Below, piece after piece: positions 32,722 through 47,467 of a stretch of DNA of 64,000 bases. Position 1 is the stretch's first letter; every line of letters starts with the position of its first letter. Below the pieces are notes generated by a model. The model had not been told where the DNA came from, searched no databases, and was given only the letters and a program-made list of their open reading frames with translations. The translations under genes were made by a program, and so were the position numbers. The stretch lies in the NCBI GenBank assembly GCA_035610835.1, contig CM069448.1, forward strand, positions 10,863,717-10,927,716. The letters run 5' to 3'. This DNA comes from Ophiura sarsii (lineage: Eukaryota > Echinodermata > Ophiuroidea > Amphilepidida > Ophiuridae).

Positions 32722-35700
32722 TTACAACCCCTTGTTGTATATGATTATGTCTGATGTGGTTGCATTTTGGATTTCAGGTTCAAGTTTGGAAGTAGGAACC
32801 TATAATCATAAAAACAAAACAAAAGTAAAAGAATTTAATACGTTTGCTTTTGGCACGAATGAATGGTGTGATTTGTATGCAGTAAGTCTTTTGACACTGT
32901 ATGGCCCGATCATCGCTAAGTGGAGATTATATTCAACTGTTTCAAAATGTGCAAGCTTTTTTTCAGTGTGTATAGCAAAACAATGATATAAGCAAGTTAT
33001 TTCAATCAGAATTTACTTGTACAGAAAGTACTGTTTTGATGATGCTCTAAAATTCCATAGGGGAGGGAGCAGTCGACCATTACTGTAAGCATGTGTGGCA
33101 AAAAAAATGTAGTAAGGGTTGATTGCCCACAGAAAAGTTTAAGGAGAGACAACACACCGATATGGTATTATAACCGGACCTCCGTTGCTGAAGGCAGCCA
33201 AAAAGCGAATGAAATTGACATGGAGATCTGCCAATTCCCAACCACAGGAAAGCACCGGAAATGGAAGCCTAAAACCCGCGAAAAGGAGTGCGCCAAGCCC
33301 AGAAGGGATGAAACTTTCAGCCGGCAACTCTGTTTTCCTTGCATGCACGTCGGAAAACTTAATTATGCGTGTAACACACTAATGGGTCAAAAACTCGGCC
33401 ATTTTCAAGAAAAATTGTACTTTTTTCATAATCCTGTCAATATTTTACTCGTTTAGGGGGTCAAATTGGGGAGAAAGTTGAAGTACAAAATAAAAATTGT
33501 GAGATAGGCTTTTACGACGGGTATTCATAATATAAGTAAAGAGTTTAACAGGTTCACCATCGGACAAGTGGCAATCTCTATGTTTTGCTTAATATTATAA
33601 TTTGATCCTGAAGAAGTCATGCGAGCTAATCCTTACGAAAGCTTGACAGATTAAAACTTGTCTGATGGCGAACTTGTTAAACTCTTTACAAAATAAAACC
33701 CCACTTACCTGTGCCATTTGTGGGAATAAACTTATAGCTAATGGTAAGGCAAATGCAAAAGCTCCAGTACACACAAGGGCTTGTAGAGGTAGATTACAGC
33801 GTGGAAAACGCTTCAGAAATGTTGTCCTTAAAGAATGATAACAAATATAATATAAATGTATCAATTAATTATTCTATATATATGTATGTATACGATGGTA
33901 ACTTATTAACATTTCACTTTGGTAGCAAGGAACTTTGATTTATTTTGCCTAAATGACCTAATCAAGTCTTAATAGAGAATAATCAGTCCATGAAGCGAAA
34001 CATTTCATGTTCAGTATGACTTGGTATGACTTGAACAAAGGTAGTGAATTGATTTGACTTGACCCATTGGATTGACATCGTCATGACTTTATGAAAATTT
34101 AGAAACATTTGAATTGACTTGAGTCACCTCTGTCAGTGAGTTGAATTGACTTGTAACACTAATACTGCCAAAGTGTTCTATCAGCAATGGCTGCTATTTG
34201 CTAGGTCAAGTTTTCACAAGGATACAGAGTACCAGGATATATGTGTGTAACACATGGCAGCAATTCAGATACGGCATGTTTACGTAGCGCACTTGCCATG
34301 CTACAGTTGCCATGAAGTACTGTAAAAATGAAAATTCTTTGCGCATATAATGTGTTCGCGCTTAGCACATTTTTAACAATTTTTGCTCATTTTTATTTTT
34401 GCGGTTTTGAGCTTTCTTACATAGACCTACATACAAAATGAATATATTTGTACATTGTTGTTTTTGCGCTTGCTGATTTTAAGACGAAAAGCGTGAAAAT
34501 AAATGTAGTGCGAAAATAAATGTAGCACGAAAATTATCACTTATACAGTACTTGCAAACCAGTGTTAGACACTAAGTATATTAATCTATGCATGTATAGA
34601 AAACACAAATAGTGAAATAAAATACTCACTTATTTTCAATGAGTGTCATTATGATAGGAGGAATGAGTAGTATTGGGGCTGGTAACACTATCCTTGTCAT
34701 AGCTGTCTCCGTTAGAGCCTGTTGAATGTCATAAACAAAGGGAGAAGAACAAAATTAGAGTGGCCATGTATTTACTCACCCTGTACAAAATGTCATTTTT
34801 CAAGACATAACATAAATCGTCGCTGTTCTGACATAACGGCACATCTCTTCACTTATTTCTGTTGTGATGTGCCGGTATGTCAGAACAGCGACGAATTATC
34901 ATGGTGCTCATGCTCTTATATTTTTAATTTTAGTGCATTCAATTTTCACTTAATCATCCAAAAATCTTAATCTATTAGGTTTAAGATAAATATAACCCTT
35001 ATTGTAACACCCAACACCAGGTGTGTGCATATCCATGTTAAAATTACAATGTAAAAAGCAACACAATTTGACAGTAAATATTTCTAGAATTATTTTTATG
35101 GAAAAATTACATTAACCCAGTCATCTGTGTCCTTAAACAGCAATAAAAAATTGCATTTCCGTGATATTTACACTTAAGAAACACAGGAATAGTAAAATAA
35201 GCATCGGATAAGAATTCCGACGAAGAGAGACACTACGATTGGATATGTGAAATATTTATATCAGATAAAACCATCCTTATTAGGTACTATATAACACATT
35301 ATCAATGCATTTGAAAATGTGTGGGGAAAAATGTTGGCTTGTGTTGCTTATAGGTCAACAAATATGAATGTGTTGTTTCGAGAGAAATTAGACAATTCAA
35401 CGCACACACACTAATGTTGATGTGTGAATAATGGCACGACCCTGCAGGGAGTGCTATTGTAAGTATCAAGTGCATTGATTTTTCTAACTTTTCAAGAAAC
35501 AAACATACCTAATTCATACACAAGACTACATGTATACAAATCAAAGTTCACAATTTCGAGCATACTTTTGATCTATTTAATACCAAATAAAACATGCCAA
35601 CAAGTTTGCTAACATCCGCAGTGAAAATCAGCAAATCCATGCTGCCTGAACAACGAAGAAAAACAAAATGTGTGGAGCGCGCATTGTATGGCGCGCATGC

Positions 35701-38700
35701 GGAGTGCAATTAGACATTTTAAATGCATATCACAAATGTTAGTTTCTTGCTTCCTTATTGGTTCATAACTACTAAGAGTGTATAGATACAAACCAATGGG
35801 GAAAGCAGGAAACTAAAATATGCGGAGTGCATTGAAAACGTCTAGCACTCTGCGTGCACACCATCCATATGTGAAGTATGCACTATGTTTTGATCTGTAG
35901 TTCACGCAGGATGGGTTTGCCTACTTTTATTACTGCAGGTGTTACCAAACTTGTTGACATATTTATTTGAAACTATATTAAAGATGGTAAAAGTTCACAA
36001 AATTGTAAATTTCTATTAATATTGTTGTGTATGAATATGGTAAATTCATGCGTATGAGTTGTTTCGGGGAAAATAACGAGGTAAAGCCATTATCTATACA
36101 TCAACATCAGCACGCGTGCTTTCATTTGCCTTATTTCTCTTGAAACAACAAACATGCATGTATTGATCTATAAATAACAGTTTTCTATTTTTAATACTGT
36201 CATAATAGATCAATCAAAAAAACTGCAATCTTTACTTGGCTGGTAATAGCTATTTGAGCTGATGATACACACTATATACGTTCCTTGCACGCAATCGCCA
36301 TTGTAGAATGAAAGCTCTCCCCTTAGCACGCGCGCCCGCCCAACCGCATTGCACAAACCTGCGTGAAACCATGACGCAGTGTGGTGTGATAGTGCGTGGT
36401 GAGGGGAGAGCCTCGCTTTCAATGGTTCCATCTGTACCGTGCAAGTAGCGTATATACCCGGGAGGGGCAGTCAAACATAATGGTGTACACACGCGTGACC
36501 AAATTTTTTCCAGACACCCCCTAAACAAGTTTTACCCTGCAAGCAAAATTACCCCCTAAGCAAGTTTTTAGTGCGCTTTCCTTGCAAATTTTGACCCCTA
36601 AACAAGTTCTTGCCAGAATATGACCCCTAAACAAGTTTTGTCTATTTGCCTATTTGGGAACAGGGAACAAAACAAGTTACCCTAAACATGTTCGACCGGT
36701 ATTTTAAGCCACCCTTTTTCTTGAAAATCAGCGTTTTTGATACCCTTAACGTGTCAAGCGTGTGACGTGTCCAACACGGAAAAAACACACCTTTTTACGC
36801 GGTTTTTTGGTCACGTCTGTGTACACTATTATGTTTGACTGGGCCCCCCCCCCCCCCCGGGCGTATATAAAGGGCAAAGACACTTTTGATTCATTACTCA
36901 GCCATCTACACTGCCTTTTTCTTATGCCCATATCCTGGTTTCTCGTCTGTCAGTACATGTACAGGTATTGTATGCTAAGTACATATGGGAACTGTACAGT
37001 ATCTGTGCGGTACAACCAAAGTAATCACACAGTAGCAGAGTTAATGGTAGTGCAGCTACTTTGGTAGTACTTCACTCACTAGTACTTCAAACAATACCCA
37101 TGTAGGGACAGGCAGCAGAGTAACCATACGATGCCAAGCATAAGAAAATGGCTGTGTAAATGTTTCTCACTGTGATTCTCTGCTTTGTCATGTGGCACAA
37201 TGTATTGCTATACACCTAACACAAAAAGTTATAGACCAGGTGGTTTGATGTTGGCTAATTCAAAATCAATAATTGGTTCCAAAAACAAAAAATACACACT
37301 AAATGAGTAAATTTCTTTTCTGTAGTTTTATACCGCATTCATAAAGAAATCGAATGGATACTTTTAAAGTTATGATGATTTCCATAGCCATGCCTAAGCC
37401 TAAGCGGCCTAACTACAAAGTTGCACTATAATTGGTTCTCTATAGGATGTCATTGATTTGTATTGTCAACTGTGCGCTATCTGAACCAGTTAGGAATCTG
37501 GATAGGTTACAGGCAGCAACAGGGAGTATTTTCACTGCATAATCACACACTAAAGCAATGATATCTCATAGAATCCCAATTTTAGTGCAACTTTGTTTTC
37601 GTTATTTGCAGTTATTTAAACCATCATAACTTTTTATATGGATGCGATATCAAACTACGGAGAAGAAATTCGCTCATTTAATGTATATCTCAGATTTTTT
37701 GTACCGATTATTGATTTTGGATTAACCAACAATAAAGTCCCTGGTCTGGAACTGTTTGTGTTAGGCGTACATACAGCAAGCTCACTCTGTGTGATATCGT
37801 GATATACCACATGGCCAAGAATGAATGAAAATGGACCAAGTTTCACAATGAATCAATGAAAGTTTAGAGCCTTTACTTTCTTGAACATTTTCAGCACGGA
37901 TACATACCATCTTTGCTGCAATACGTGACGTTCCGACAGTTTTGCCGTCACGATCTTGTACCTCAATACCATCCCATAACTCATTGAATCTCATCAGGGT
38001 AACATTGCAAACATTAGCCATAGCTAGAAACAAAATAGGACATGTTGAAGTGTTGTTTATTTAAAGGGGCAAACAGAGATTTAAAAAAAAATGAAAATAG
38101 AAATTATTACCTCATTTAGAGGGGTGCACACCATCAAATAATATTTTGCATTCTGGCAATACCCGGCAGTGTTTGAAATTAAGATAAACCCCATCATAAG
38201 TCTACATTTAACATCCTAGAAAAGGTAAACAGTGCTGTAAATGTACCTAAATGTTCATAATTTGGCATTTGTAGGTTATTTCCTCCACATGGAATGGTAT
38301 CAATTTACATGATTTCAGTGTTTCCACCAATTTAGAGCTAAAATCCCTGATCTTAGGATATAGGCAGCATGTCATACCTAAGATAGATATTATTGGCCCG
38401 TAGGGGAAAAAATGCCATTTGCCTTCCACAAAAGTGATTGTTTTTAAGCAGAAGACATCTTGATCGTCAATAAAGGTGAAAAAAATTAACATGAACTTGA
38501 CCTCTTAACCACACAAAGCAATAGGGAACTCATTTGGTAGTGTGGGACCATAGAAAAACTCCCTCATGTCATGATTTCTATGAACAGTCAATACAAATGG
38601 AAATACAAGACAATCTCTTAGCTTTTCTGAAGGCCATTTAATGTTTCCACTTTTTCATAATTTGATTAAATCTCTTTGTCACTTGAAACAGGGAGGTCAT

Positions 38701-41700
38701 AACGTTGCTTCAGGTCACAAGATTACTAATGCTGGACATGATTCAAACCCGGGGGGGGGGGTCAGTGACCATACCAAGCGGGTACGCATCCGCGTCCACA
38801 AAAAAAATGTCGAAAAGGGTCCAGATTTCACCACACGACGTCTTTCTGAAAAAGGGGTACTTTTAGGGGGCATCGCACTTTAGGGTATCCATTACAGCAT
38901 CGGGGTAACGACGTTTAGGGGGTTGTATGTGTGACTTTTTAATAAACATGCAAATGTTGAAAATATTTTCAATATTTCCCTACTTAAATTGCATATCACA
39001 TGCATATCTGTATGAATGTCACATGATTATGAATTAAGATTATTTTGAGCATTACTATATATTACGCCATTTAGGGGTGCATTATTGAGTATTGGTAACG
39101 CCGTTTAGGGTAGGGTTTGTATGTGTTACGCCATTTAGGGGTATCAAAATAGTGTTCTGGTTTACGCCATTTAGGGTCTATTTCAGGGGTGATTGGACGT
39201 GCATGTGTACCCGTCTGGTATGTTCACTGACCCCCCCCCCGGATTAAAATTGGATTTAGATTAATATGTTATTTCGATGCAGAGTTGTAGATATGTGACA
39301 CCATCAAGTGGAATGAGTCGTATGTTGGGAATATTGATTTTGAGTTATAGGTAAAAAGAAGTGACAAATTCTTATGTTTTACCTTGTTTTCTCAGTTGGT
39401 AAACTGTTTGTAACTTTAAAACTAGAAGTTTGACTTTAGTAGGGTTTGGACCATACTGTAGAATTTTCACCTGCCTTTGAATGATGGACAAATATAAAAA
39501 TTCAAAACTGCAGACATGTGACATTTCGCTTGATCACATCATATATACATCAAAATTATCAAATTTATGAAGTTATGTGAAAGTTCAAGTTTATATGCAA
39601 ATTAAGCTCTATGATTTCAGCAGGTAGTTAGAACATGTGTAAGCATTACATATAATGTGAAAACCCAACTTCGGAAGTATGAACGCGCCTGAAGGGGTCG
39701 CTCTCCCAGAAAATGTCTTTTTCGGAGTCTAGATGTACCTTTGTGTGTGATTGCGTAATGAGATTGGGGAATGGGGTCCACCTGCGCAGGGCTTCTGTTG
39801 GATTTGGCATGGTTAGGGATAATTATAGAAACATGATTAGTGGCTCAATAACCCTAACCCATTCGAGTGGTTTGTAGCAATAAAGCAGTTATAAACTTGT
39901 GAGTAACTTTTATATAACCCATTTCATTAAAAGCTGAAATAAGTTGTTTCAGTCAGGATAGATGAATATGTCATATACTGAAAACTGCGCATCACATATT
40001 AAAGGTAGATGACCCGATTTTCAACTTGATGTTTTCTATTTTACATGAAAGGTCATCCTTAAAATTGTTGCATTCCAAAGTTTGAATTGCATAACTCCAA
40101 TGGTTCTATTTTTAGAAGCGCAAGGTCAAAAGACATGTGCCCATTGAGTAGTACACAGACTGGTTGGTGGTTAACCACCTTTGGCAGTAATTCACCACAT
40201 TTTAGCCTATAATTTCCAAATGAAACATTTCTGGCCTCTAATATTTTACAGACATAATGAGAAACATATGGGGATTCTTCTGATACCAAAATATCTTGAT
40301 GTGAAAAAAAATCATAGCCCCAAAAAAGTGATCGGGTCATAATAATCCCTTCACTTGCATAGGTTAATATGCTAGCATAAGCCTCCGATTAACAACTGGA
40401 TCCCTGGAGTACACTCTAATGTCACTGCATACAGGATGAGTGGAGTAAAGCTAGCTTACCTACGGCTGGGAAAGGCACAAATCGCTGAATCATCATGCGT
40501 GTTCCAGGACTAAATCTACTGGCTTTTCCAATTAACAAATTCAGACTAACCTACAAATCAAAAAGATAATAAGTAGATAAATAGGGGGATAGCAAAATAA
40601 GAAGGTCAATTACAAGGTAATAATAAAACTGACTTAATGTTGGGCTGTTTTAGTACAAATTGGCAAATATCATTATGTAGTAGTTGATATTGTGGCTGAA
40701 AACTAAGGTAGAACACTTATTCTCTACTCTCTAAATGTTAGGTGGAGTATCAAGTACAATGTATGTGTATATATGCACATTTTAAGGGGTTGGTGTTGGA
40801 TAGTATACAAATACTACATGGTTATAGGGCAAATAGTGCAATCTATTTTCCCGAGGTACTGGCTACAGGCCTACCACCCCGAACCCGGAGGGTGAGGGGT
40901 GGTAGGCCTGTAGCCAGTACCGAGGGAAAATAGTGTGCCCTATTGCCCCGATCATACCATGTAGTATTTGCTTTATTACACCTCACTGTGACTCTGGGGA
41001 TGAGGTTGTAGGGAAGTAGCCAAAACTACCACACGGGAAATAGCTCAATTTCTTCAATAGCTCAATTTATTATCACTGTGGCCAGCTCAATTGACCAATG
41101 AAATTGCAGTATTTATGCCTATTATCTCATGAATATTTATGAGGTGTAATAAAGCAAAATATTGTTACAAAGCATTCATTCAGGTGGCCATGGAAGCGGA
41201 TGATAAATTTGGACTGATGACTTACAGCGAGATTCAGGAGGAAACTACAAAAAGGTGAGTTTATCAATTATTAATTTGTCAAAAAACAGCAAAACCTTTG
41301 GATATTTTGTGAGAAGCCTGACCGCCCAACCCAGCATGAGAGGTCAGTCCGCCCATAGAACAGGGCGACAAAAACCCTGTTGTACAGGCCCCACTAACCC
41401 AATTTATTTCTAACTTTAATTTTTTTTTTTTACATAATTTTAAACATTTCTTTAAAAGATTGAACATTTTTGGAAATTCTTGATTTTTGGTGAAAATATT
41501 GACCCCCCCTCTACAAATAAACAGGGTTGTCGTTTTTTGGTCACCTTAAAGATATTTATTGAGATTACTTACAGCAATAGTACATGCACTTGTAACAGCT
41601 CCTCCATACCCCATTAGAAACCTCTTTGCAGATGTTTCCTGAAAAAAGAGGATCAAAGCATTTTATTTTATCGCAACAAAAATAAAAAGATGTTTACAAA

Positions 41701-44700
41701 CAATCAGTAAATAGAAAATGAACACACAATTCACACTTGTAGATGGGATATCTTGAAAAAATAATGCATCAAATTGATTAATTCTTTTACTGTTGCAGGT
41801 GGATTTTTATCTAAAGTCCTATTTTGCGATCTTTCCCAAGTGACACCCTATATCCCTGATTTTACTTTGAAAGCAGATTTGTTTGCAGATTTGCCTTTTT
41901 TTTATCATGAATCGTAAAGATCTTCTAGTTACAGAGCAATATGATTTCTAATTACTTCAAAATCTGGGTTTGAACATGTTGAAATAAACTGTTGGGTTTG
42001 CTCCGACAAGTTATTTTCTGAGTGTAAATAGAATTCCATGGTTTGAAACTGTGTTAACCCCGTTTACAATGTTTCCGGCTATGATCACAACTGTACACAA
42101 GTGAACAGAGTAGTATGGAATGCCTTATGATGAAAATCAAAACAAATATGAATAAATTGGGAACGGATTTCCATTATGATTTAGTGAAGTTCTCTGATGG
42201 GTTTTTCCCAGAAAATACAGTAGAGTTAGATTAATTAGTCTAGGAAGGTCTTTCCTGATAAGTCAAACTTTATTATAAGAGAGAACAAAATATGTATAAA
42301 AAATTGAAAAAGATCACATGATATTGCTTTAAACTACCGATCAGGCAAAGAAACTCACACTTGCGAGTGATATGATCATAACATACCAAGTCTGTTTTAA
42401 AAAACAAAATTGTCATAATTTATGCACTTCCTTGATGAGGCAACGTGATAGACGAAGGAAAAGCAGTGTTAGCGTAGTATTTTGTGGTACGACTGGATTA
42501 GGTTAACCTAATATAACCTTCTGGATGCTAAAATATTACCCAGCATTACATTGGTAGACTGGGTCCCCGCGTCCCTCTATATGGCTGCCATCTTTAAAAA
42601 TGGCTGACCAAAAAGGGGGACTGGGAAAAGAACACGGCGAAATAGTGTGCAGGTACTCGTGGAATTCCATGAGTATTTAGCCGTGGAATTCCATGAGTAT
42701 TTAGCCGTGGAATTCCACGAGTATTTAGCATATATGAATAACAAATACCGAGCACGCGCATTTGTACACAGCAACAACAGTAATACCACCCAGGTCAAAT
42801 TCAAAGGCAGTGCGTCGAACAATCGTCACGTTGCCAAGCCACAGGAGGCAAGTCGTGCGCCCTATCGCATCACGCAGTGTATAACGCCGCATGAAACTAC
42901 TGGCGCACTGTGGCATCACCATCTGTGGTGGCATGATGGTAAATAAATAAGCTCATGTATATTCAGCAGTTTATCAGCGCACACTTTTGGAACTGTATTT
43001 TTTCCAGTCTTCACATTTGAGCACCCTCACAGGGGCAGTGTGTAAAATAAGGAAGACACGAAGGATCGAGTCTAACTACATTGGTAGCCCCACCCCATCC
43101 TTGTTTCCCAGTCTCATTGCACATTGTAGGCTACATTTGACTACAGAAACCATCTCTATTTAGAAATATTTCATTTAATTTGAACTATTTATCTTACCTT
43201 TGTCGCATTTCTGTTTGCAAAGTTGACACATGCATTATGACTCTGATTTAACCACTGAAACGAGAAACAAGGACAAATCAATGTTTAACATAAACCTCAC
43301 AAACCAATGGTTTTCTTCAAAGGATGATTTACAGTGCAACAGCACGCTGTCAATCTTAAAGATCAACCGTGATATGATATAATTTTACCAAATGCATGCT
43401 GACGAGCACCAAAAGCACCAAGCTAATTTTGCGATAATGAAACGCAATATTTTTTATGGCTGTATGTTTTGAACTTTTATGCATACAAATATAAGTTATA
43501 ACAATTTGTGTCAGATGATTTTTTCAACAGATGACATTTTTTGCTATAGAATTTTTTTCAGTTTGGTTTCACGCAGAACATGATCGATCAAATTCAATGT
43601 GACCCATTGTGTGCAGTTGTACTGTGACATATTACTCAACTGAACTTACCTGCCAAAATAATGTAGTATAAAGTGTTTGACCAGGCAACAGCAGACCTAC
43701 GACGATTGGTGTGCCAAATGGTATGTATCCTAGAGGAATAAAAGCATGAGAAAAAAATAAATATCCTTGGTGCGAATAAAAATTCAAAGAGACAATTCAG
43801 CGAGCAACAAATATTATTTGTATGGCTAGTCTAGTTTTATATGACGCAAATATTATGTGACTTCCATCAGCCGGCTGCAAGTACCTGTACAGGTATAGTA
43901 TACATGCTTAGTACCTGTATGGGAACTGTACACTACCTGTGAGGTATAAGTGACTACTACATTATTAAGAGTGACCTCATTTACATACTTGGGACTTACA
44001 CATGAAGCACGTACCAATATTTGGCACTGTGCAGCTATTTTGGTGGTATTTCAATGGTACTTTCACAGTACCCATAACAAGTACTGGGCAGGGCTCAAAT
44101 TTCACTAAGCCTATTGCCGTTCCCTTTGAGGTTTTGCCTTGGTGGCCTAGCCCGCAGTAACTTTCAAGGTATTCTTGACCATATGTTGGCCTTAGTGCCC
44201 CGTCATAAATTTGTTCAGTGGCCTTGAAATTGGGTGCCCTCAAAAATTAAAATTTGACCCTGGTACTGGGCATACATTACCCATAAATGAACTTGAAACA
44301 GAGTAACCATGATGCCAGACATAAGAAAATGTGTTTATCCTTGGTGTAAGACAGCACAGAAATAACCTAGAACAAAATCCTATTGATGGATTAAATGATT
44401 ATACAGCTTTATTCTGTAATGAGGTCTTTACAGTAGTCTCATTTATGAACGTCTTACACCACGGATATACCACAAAATGGCTGTATAGTTGATAAATGTG
44501 TACTTTAGAGTAACTCTATTATCTAATTCACGTCAAGTTGGAAGGCGAAGTCAATATGTAATTTAGTCATATTAAAGTATATGCACCATAGTTGACAATC
44601 TTCTCTAGTCACATGAGTAAAAATGTCATCGCATTTGAATGACAAGCATGATATTGTGATGCAATGAATAGACTATGTATTTAGTTATCCCCTGCATGTT

Positions 44701-47426
44701 CACACAATACGGAAAAATACCTATGGTTTGGCATGTCATATCACATGAGGCTGCAGGCCGAATGTGATATGGCACAAACCATAGGTATTTTTTCTGTATT
44801 GTGTGAACATGCAGGGGATAATGAATTTATCGTTTAATCACCAATAAAAATGGTATTTAAACACTCGTGGAAAACTAAACTTCAAACAATACTAGAGCAA
44901 GGCGCTGAATTCTCTTCCCTTCCTTACCTCTGTAAAATTCAACCCTTTAACAGGCTCTGCGCTGTCACCTTTCTCCATAAAATCATCGCGAAAAACATGT
45001 CTGGTTATGTTAAATGCAGATCATTTATTTTTCGGTGTGTGGTAGACCTTTCTGCGGTCTATTTCGGCCTCAGAATGTAACAGAAATTGACTCGGTTGCG
45101 TTTAAATGATCCGCCATGTTATTTGTTTATTTACGTGTCATATTTTAAGCAACTCTTCCACAGACCTGCGCAGACGCAAATCAATTGCTTTATGCGTTAT
45201 ATCTTTCCCGATCATACCGCGCCATCTAGTGACGCGGTTAATCGACGATATGGAATATATCGTGTGGTTTGACTTTCTAGTTTACACAATATGGATCAGA
45301 TTTCATACGTGTTAACCAATGAAGTTGCAGTATGTACATCTACTAAACGATAAGTGCTGATGTCACCTAGGGGACACAGAGTTCATCTGTGTATACACAT
45401 GTGTAGGACCTCTTTTCATAATTCATAACCTTATTAATATGTATACCAGATATACTCCAATCAAACAGCTGTGATTCATTAATAGTACACAGGTGCTGGG
45501 TAATTGAAAATAAAATGGTATGACCCGCATGCAAACCATATTTTATATCTTTGCACGCAAGCAGTCAAATTTATGTGCATCAATTACTTCTGCATAGTGC
45601 GTGTTTCATTCCATTCAATTACAGTACTGGAAGCTCGTTAACACAAAGTTGCTTGGGCCTCAAATTTTTGTTTGTGTTAACAGAAATTTGTGTTATTAGA
45701 TTAAGTAATAATGTAAAATAATTATAAGCTTGGGACTTGAAAAACCCATTGTATTATGAGGAATTTTGTGTTTACAGACTTTGTGTTAATGAGGTTTCAC
45801 ATTACTTGTGTGCTGCTGATTTGTATGAACTTACCAGACCATCCTAAATGGCATAAGTATCTTCAGCCCTGTATCTGGATTTTTGAACATACAGTGCAAT
45901 AGACAATAACAATAGTGGATGGCCCCAGATATGTCTCCCCTTTTATTTCTATGAACTTACCTGACATTCTAAATGGCATTAGTATCTTCTGCCCTGTATC
46001 TGGATGTATCAAAGCCTGTAAACATACAACATGCACACAGTAATAGTTAACTTTGTTTCTAAGGTTAGTTAAGGGTGCACTACACTAAATGGGGTATCCC
46101 CTACCCTTAAGGACGGTGTTTAAAACTAAAATCGGAAAGTATGCATCACAAAATCCGCAATTTAAAAGATTTGACAGTAATACCATTGCGTACATGCCTA
46201 TGATTTTTTTAAATTAATTATGATTAATGGGACATCACCTACATGCACCCTGACTATAAACTGTGAATATCATTGAGGTAAATTTTGAGAGATCTTTCAA
46301 ATTTGTGATTTTACTGGAAACATTGGGGATTACGGCGACATTTTTCAAGCTCGTCAGAGAGGTAGTCAACTCCAGTGGCGTAGCCAGAGGGGGCGATCGC
46401 CCCCCCCCCAATATTTACGTCGTGTCGGATGAGATTGGCACTGTCGGTTCATTTGACCAGAGGAATCATGGAATTATGATGATCAAAAGTACACGCGCAT
46501 AGCAGTCACCTAAATGCAATATTCTTTAGTATAAGCTTGTTTAGAGCCAAAATGTACCTCAATCGTGCCAAAAATAGGTGTAAAGTCAAAAAAAAAATGT
46601 GTTGGTCCCCCCCCCCCCCCAATAGGAATAACCTGGCTACGCCACTGGTCAACTCCATGGGCATATTTTGGAAAATCGAGACTTTTTGGGCTATCCTTGG
46701 TCTTATCAACATGCTTTCTGTCTGTGTTTTTACTATTGTCTTTTTATATTTATTATATTTGATTATTGTATGTTCCATCTGCATATGTGTTTTAATGTGC
46801 AATGTTGATTTGGCTAAATAGATATGAAATGAAATGAAAATTCAACTACCTATTTTTTTCTCACTTTTTGATGGGGGAATGTGATCGATCATCTTTAAGA
46901 AAAAATCACTCTATGGGGTCCAATTTCGCAATTTAGTGGTCTAAAACATACATACATACATACATAAAAGGTTTATTAACATAATTGTTATAGCAGAATA
47001 ACATCTGAATTGCAACAATTTTACAATATAAAAACATGAGTTTTATATCAGCTTCCTACCTGTTTCCTATCATTCTCTTAATCTGTAACTTGCCTGTTTT
47101 ACTTTTTGCGCTTTCCATAGCTGCTCATCAGTGGTACCTTCAGGCCTTGTACCATTCTTGTAGTTGTCTAATAATCCGATGGCATCGTCAAGTTGTTGCT
47201 TCAAAATATAAAGTCAAATTTGATTCAAAATTAAAAGAAATTTCTCTAGAAGCAGTAGATAGTTGATGTTTATCCTTGGTGAAAGACAGCACATAATTAA
47301 CCTAGCCCAAAATCCTCTATAGATTGATTAAAGGATTACACAGATTTATTCCATAATTGGGGTCTTGACACTAGTCTAACTTATGAATGTCTTACACCAA
47401 GGATAGTTGATCCCCTCCCTAACCCT

Positions 47427-47467
<41 letters not shown>

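Noticed and set aside
33091..33456. 121-codon plus-strand frame with Cys residues (33.1-33.5 kb)
   Set aside because: It lies in the SFXN5 J-K intron on the opposite strand, with no recognisable motif, and overlaps another frame in the same DNA.
41030..41260. Crypton-type recombinase gene starting at 41190
   Set aside because: The short peptide has a vaguely similar flavour to N-termini of such proteins, but 21 residues and no second exon cannot support it; kept only as an unassigned orphan exon.
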